Origin: Albula goreensis
Lineage: Eukaryota > Chordata > Actinopteri > Albuliformes > Albulidae
Length of the DNA: 64,000 nucleotides
NCBI GenBank assembly: GCA_022829145.1
Contig: CM040753.1
Coordinates: 15,948,884 to 16,012,883, forward strand
Direction of reading: 5' to 3'
A model generated the notes under the pieces. That model was not told the origin of the DNA. It saw nothing but the letters and a program-made list of their open reading frames with translations, and ran no database searches. Shown piece after piece: positions 59,820 through 64,000 of the stretch. Made by a program: the position numbers and the translations under genes. Numbering within the stretch: the stretch's first letter is position 1; the number at the start of each line of letters is the position of its first letter.

Positions 59820-62700
59820 CTGCAAGCAGACACCATGACAGCAGTAGTAGTAAATGATGAAACAAAACCAGCACACAGAGTGTGCTATACTAGGGATGGG
59901 TTTTGGAGAGGTGTAGAGAGGTTAGGAGAATCACAGGTCAGATAATTACTTGAAATATGTTAGCACTTCATACACCAGTAACGATTCAAATGGAAAGGAA
60001 ACTGACAATTGAATAGAAACATATTTTGCCCCTATACTTATACTCCTGTACTTTCTCCTATACCAAGAACAAAGATTTTCAGTTATTCATTAGACATTTT
60101 GGTTTGGAACATATTTTGCTGAAAATTTTACAGCAATGTGTAGGATTGTTTTAAATTGCAATAAAACCTGAAGAGGTCAAGTATTTGTGGCATCATTTTA
60201 AATTAGTATTAGTAAATAAGTACTCACTATTGGCAATGCAACATTTCAGAACACTTTTTCACTGGCTCCCAGGAAACCTGACACTGCCCTAATCATCCTC
60301 CACAGAACTCCCAGAATTCCTCAGATCTGCTCACATTTTTATCTACCAATGTTTCCTTCCTACTCCCACTCCTGACTGCACCTTTTCCTCCTGTTCTTCT
60401 GAATCTTTAGACAGCACAAGCTTGCACACAGTCACACACGTGACAAGCTTTGGTCTATTTAGGAACCAGCCCTCTTAAAATTCTGTACCGAGCATGGGTC
60501 ATTGTTGTTCCCATTCTCACATCATTTCCCCAGTGTAATTTCTTGCTTAGATGACACTTATAAACCCTGTCAGAGATAACAACAAAGAAAAAAAACAATG
60601 CACATCATGTCTGGTGAATATAGGAATAAGGCTAATTATGTAGCATATGCAAATAGCTTAATGTTTTGCAGTAAATAGTGAATATTAGTTTTTATATACA
60701 TTTTCCATAATACATTTTACAATTCTCCTACATCCACATAGATTTGGGCAATGCATAGGCTACACTCCAATGATTTCCAGCTAACAATAAAGTAATGTAA
60801 GATTTTTTTTGCCATTTTTTTTACTTACAGTTTTTTACAGTTTACTTGCAGTGTATGTGTTGGTGTATGATCAACTTCAAAGGGTACATAATATATTTAT
60901 TGTGGATCAGTATTCTTTGGCAGTCTCTGCCATGATAAATTATGACATCATAGATCAATTAAGTACTATGTAACTTAACAAATGAAAGAACAAAATATTG
61001 TAATGCTATTGATGAAACCAGTTCTTTTAACAAAGCTTCATTTCAGCTCTGGCAGACCAATGGAATCCACCGCACGTGTGTGTGGGGAGAGGGGAGGTTA
61101 TCAGCTCCCCCTGCAATGGATTAATTTGTCTAACTGCTTTATTTGTTAAAACATTTTGAAACAGAAACACCCATTATTTTTGCTTATGGGGATATCATTT
61201 CTTGTAGGAAGACAGTTCTTATGGGAATATCTTCACAAAGTCAGACTTCCAGGGGGCAGTAAAAGAGTAGCTGGTGAAATGGGGGGTTAAGGAAGGTGGG
61301 GAGGGGAAGGCAGGGGGGGTCAGGTTTGGTGTGAGCAGCATCTTTCTTCTTTGCAGTTCTGAAAGGCCACAAGAAAACCACAGAACTGTAAACTGGTTTA
61401 GTGTTGCCATTCGAACAAGGTTGCGTACCCCCACCTCCCACATACACACGCATACCCACAAGAACATGCACACACACAAACATTTCAACCACACTTCAAC
61501 TCCCAAGACTGCACGTTAACAGGAAGGTGTTGGCGTTTGTTTGGAGCCTGGTTTAAACCCAATCACCCTGTGCCTAACCGCAAGACAAAAGTGGACCACA
61601 ACTGAGCTTGGCATCTGGAACGCAGGACAAATCCTTTCCAGCAAAGAGCTCACTATCAGCCTCAGGTAGTCTTTGCCAGAAAATGAGGATACACAAACAG
61701 TTACTAAATAAGAAGCTAATGGCAAATAACAATAGCACCATCACAGATGATCTTTCCAGGAGTTTGGAATGAATAAATTGTGTAGTAGAGGATATGTACC
61801 TCAGGCACAGAGACCAGCACTCCAGTTCCCGAATGGTGTTATTGTGGGTTAACATGCAGGCTTTGTGATCTATAGACATATACAGCTCTTCTGTAATGTA
61901 TGAGATTCAAGACATGTACTCTTATACACTGTTAAAGTGTGACCATTTTTCATTTTAGTGAACTTAACATGAAACCATAAAGAAGCAACATCTCACATGC
62001 TTCCAAAACAATACATCACAACTATTCCCCATAGTTGTACTGTTGGCTTTAGAAACTTTGTAATATCTAATGAATTTTTTAAATGTTCCAATCATCAGTA
62101 TGCACAACGTATTGTCTTTGTGTATAGTATCTCAATGAAATGATGACCTGAAGGGTTTTTTTTTTTTTTATGTAATAGGCCACAAACTGAATTCTGAATG
62201 AATGAAGACCCCATTTGACCCCCATTTGGGGGGTATTTACAACCAATTAGATAAACTGGAGTGTTCATGGTATTAAATTCAAAATGTGTTGTTTTTTTAT
62301 CTATTCCTAGGATATTGCCAACAAAAGCTGTAGAGCTATTGGCTATAAAAGACTGGATATAACTCTCAGTGAATATACACATCACTTTTGATATGAATGG
62401 ATTAAGGTTTAAGATACTCTGATTCTGATCCCAATATCAACTGAAAACTACCATCTTGAGGAGACAGAACAGAAGAGATAGCAGAGCAGAAAATTCCCAA
62501 TGAATTAGACTGGAAGAGGCCGTTCAGCAACAGGAAGTAGATGTCATTCCTAGTAATGTTCTCAAGAATTCTAATATGTAGTCTCCAAATTAATGTTGAA
62601 CACACAAGCGCGCAGACACATTTGGAAAACGATATCACATTGGTTTCCCTAAAATAGAATCATTGAAAGCTGCCGGTCACTTATAGGTGTTACACACTCG
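59820..62700. other. gene-free stretch
   Basis: A CCAGGAAACC/CTCCACAGAACTCCCAGAA patch near 60.26-60.42 kb faintly recalls the end of an L2-type LINE, but not enough to call. Frames near 61.2-61.9 kb show no known domain. A T run lies at about 62.16 kb. Confidence 0.4.
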
Positions 62701-62714
62701 TTGCAGTTTTTAAT

Positions 62715-63180
62715 CTATAAATGTGTATTAAAATAATGAATTTTAACTTATAATACGTTTGCCTCCCAGTCTCGATCCCAATCAATTACTTGCATTTAGT
62801 AAACAACGGACATAGGCGTTAAACTTTGGTTCAAATACACTAAACGAGGAGCAAAAGGAAACTCTTTGAGATACAACTGCAGACAACACGGTAAGTGCAA
62901 CCGTATTGAGCGAATGCTTTCATTTAATTACAAATATGCAGTTCATCGCTGGAAGTTAGAGCAATGGGGGTGCGCGCATTACTTTGGGGATATTTGAAGA
63001 TGGCCATTTTCCCGTTCGCATAAACACCAGGACCTGAAAAATAAAAAACTACAAATAGACGACAGATCTACCCAATACGGAAATTTAGTAGAGCGGCTAG
63101 CTCTAAACTGAAACTGGGCTTAAAATGGGTTATTGTAGATTGTTTATGAATCGCCCATATCAGGGCACTTCGCATACAGT
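62715..63180 (+). promoter_or_regulatory. CpG-rich stretch with TATA-like box and donor, possible gene start
   Basis: CTATAAAT at 62715-62722 is followed at about 170 bp by a strong donor (ACACG|GTAAGT, intron from 62891). CpG density rises from about 62.77 to 63.18 kb. A plus-strand non-coding first exon of about 62745-62890 is a reasonable reading. No ATG-led protein is recognised, and the downstream exons would lie beyond the window. Confidence 0.3.
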
Positions 63181-64000
63181 GCTGATAGGTACAATTGGGT
63201 TTTTCATATCTAATTAAACAAATTGCCTAATTACATTCTGTAAGAATGTCCCTAAAAAACCTCACTCGTGCATTATTTTTTCCAAGGTAAATTAATTTCA
63301 AGTGACAACTTTCGGCACATGTCGCCAAAATAATAATAATAATAAAAAAAAGAAATAAAGTATTAAAATGAGAAATTTCGGATTCCTCAGTTGCCGTAGG
63401 CAGCATGCACTGGTTATACTCCGCATGTACAAACATAACTGCGGTAAAACGAAAGAATTGACTCAAGTAAATTTATTAAATGCAATATAATTTTCCCAGA
63501 TTTTGAAATCTTAAGGCATGAATAATTTACATTGATGTACATTTCTAACAGGCCAATAAAATACATTAACAGCATATCTGAAAATTATACTTTCAATAGA
63601 TTATAGAGCCTAAAGTTGCATGGTTTTAATGGATGAGATTGTTTAACATTAAAAATTCTATCTATACCATCTCAAAAAAAGAAAAAAGGAGGAAAAAAAT
63701 GTAAGAACTCACAAAATAAAATTCCGGTTTATTGTCGTACAACAAACTTCACACATACATCAAACAGGCCACAATAAACAGCAATTTCATGGACAAAAAG
63801 AAAAAAGTAATCCTTTTCTTTGGCCTTGCCATCTCATACAAACCAACTACTTATGGTACAACTAAAGTACATACACAAAGTTACTGGAATGCTCTGAATT
63901 TAATTGTTTTGATTTTTTTTGTTGTTTTTATTTTTTACAAGATTTCTGTTGAGATAACATGACATGGTCAAACCACAAGTAAAGTCTATTTTATAGAGAA
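63181..64000. other. AT-rich end of window, nothing recognised
   Basis: An (AAT)n/(A)n patch near 63.33-63.36 kb. No supported feature. Confidence 0.45.

Noticed and set aside
60250-60420. Possible L2 reverse-transcriptase end (HWLPGNL-like reading)
   Set aside because: Only a few residues fit and the frame breaks at once; too little to call.
1-64000. CRISPR arrays, prokaryotic operons, toxin systems, endogenous viruses or LTR elements
   Set aside because: No spaced identical repeats, no Shine-Dalgarno-led gene series, no paired long terminal repeats and no capsid, envelope or polymerase-like frames were recognised; the sequence is vertebrate nuclear DNA.

Overview
The window looks like nuclear DNA of a ray-finned fish. 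It is AT-rich, gene-poor and full of simple repeats. It carries fish-type dispersed repeats: L2-clade LINE tails, a hAT element with terminal inverted repeats, a Tc1-like fragment, a 5S-rRNA-derived sequence and short MITE-like repeats. There are no bacterial-style operons, and nearly all long open frames are chance readings of AT-rich DNA or of CA/GT tracts.

The only gene I can name is the 5' end of dlg1 (SAP97, a membrane-associated guanylate kinase scaffold) on the minus strand. Its first coding exon (8863-8881) and second coding exon (8326-8457) join in phase to give about 50 residues of the N-terminal L27 domain. The promoter lies in a CpG-rich stretch near 9.1-9.7 kb. The left 8.3 kb should be intron 2, with the rest of the gene beyond the left edge.

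From about 9.7 kb to 64 kb the window is mostly intergenic or intronic. Landmarks, left to right: a 768-bp hAT remnant (10.2-10.9 kb); an unassigned minus-strand exon-like frame (22.1-22.3 kb); a perfect 16-bp hairpin (26.0 kb); a G-rich minisatellite (28.5 kb); a Tc1-like fragment (29.0-29.4 kb); a CpG cluster (31.9-32.3 kb); two copies of a roughly 310-bp dispersed repeat (33.2 and 36.8 kb); CA-rich tracts (39, 50.6 and 51.3 kb); a 5S-derived element (40.4 kb); a degenerate tandem repeat (42.4-42.8 kb); a strong CpG cluster (52.1-52.9 kb); a transposed duplication of about 415 bp (53.5 and 55.4 kb); a second unassigned minus-strand exon-like frame (59.5-59.8 kb); and a CpG-rich stretch with a good splice donor that may start another gene (62.7-63.2 kb).

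The most unusual structure is the 53.5/55.4-kb pair. Two nearly identical blocks each contain the same 111-bp GT-AG intron-like segment. Only the first is bracketed by a perfect 35-bp direct repeat, as though it had been copied from the second into a new site with duplication of the target. I found no complete novel multi-gene system. Several stretches have the texture of conserved non-coding regulatory DNA, but that needs an alignment I could not run.
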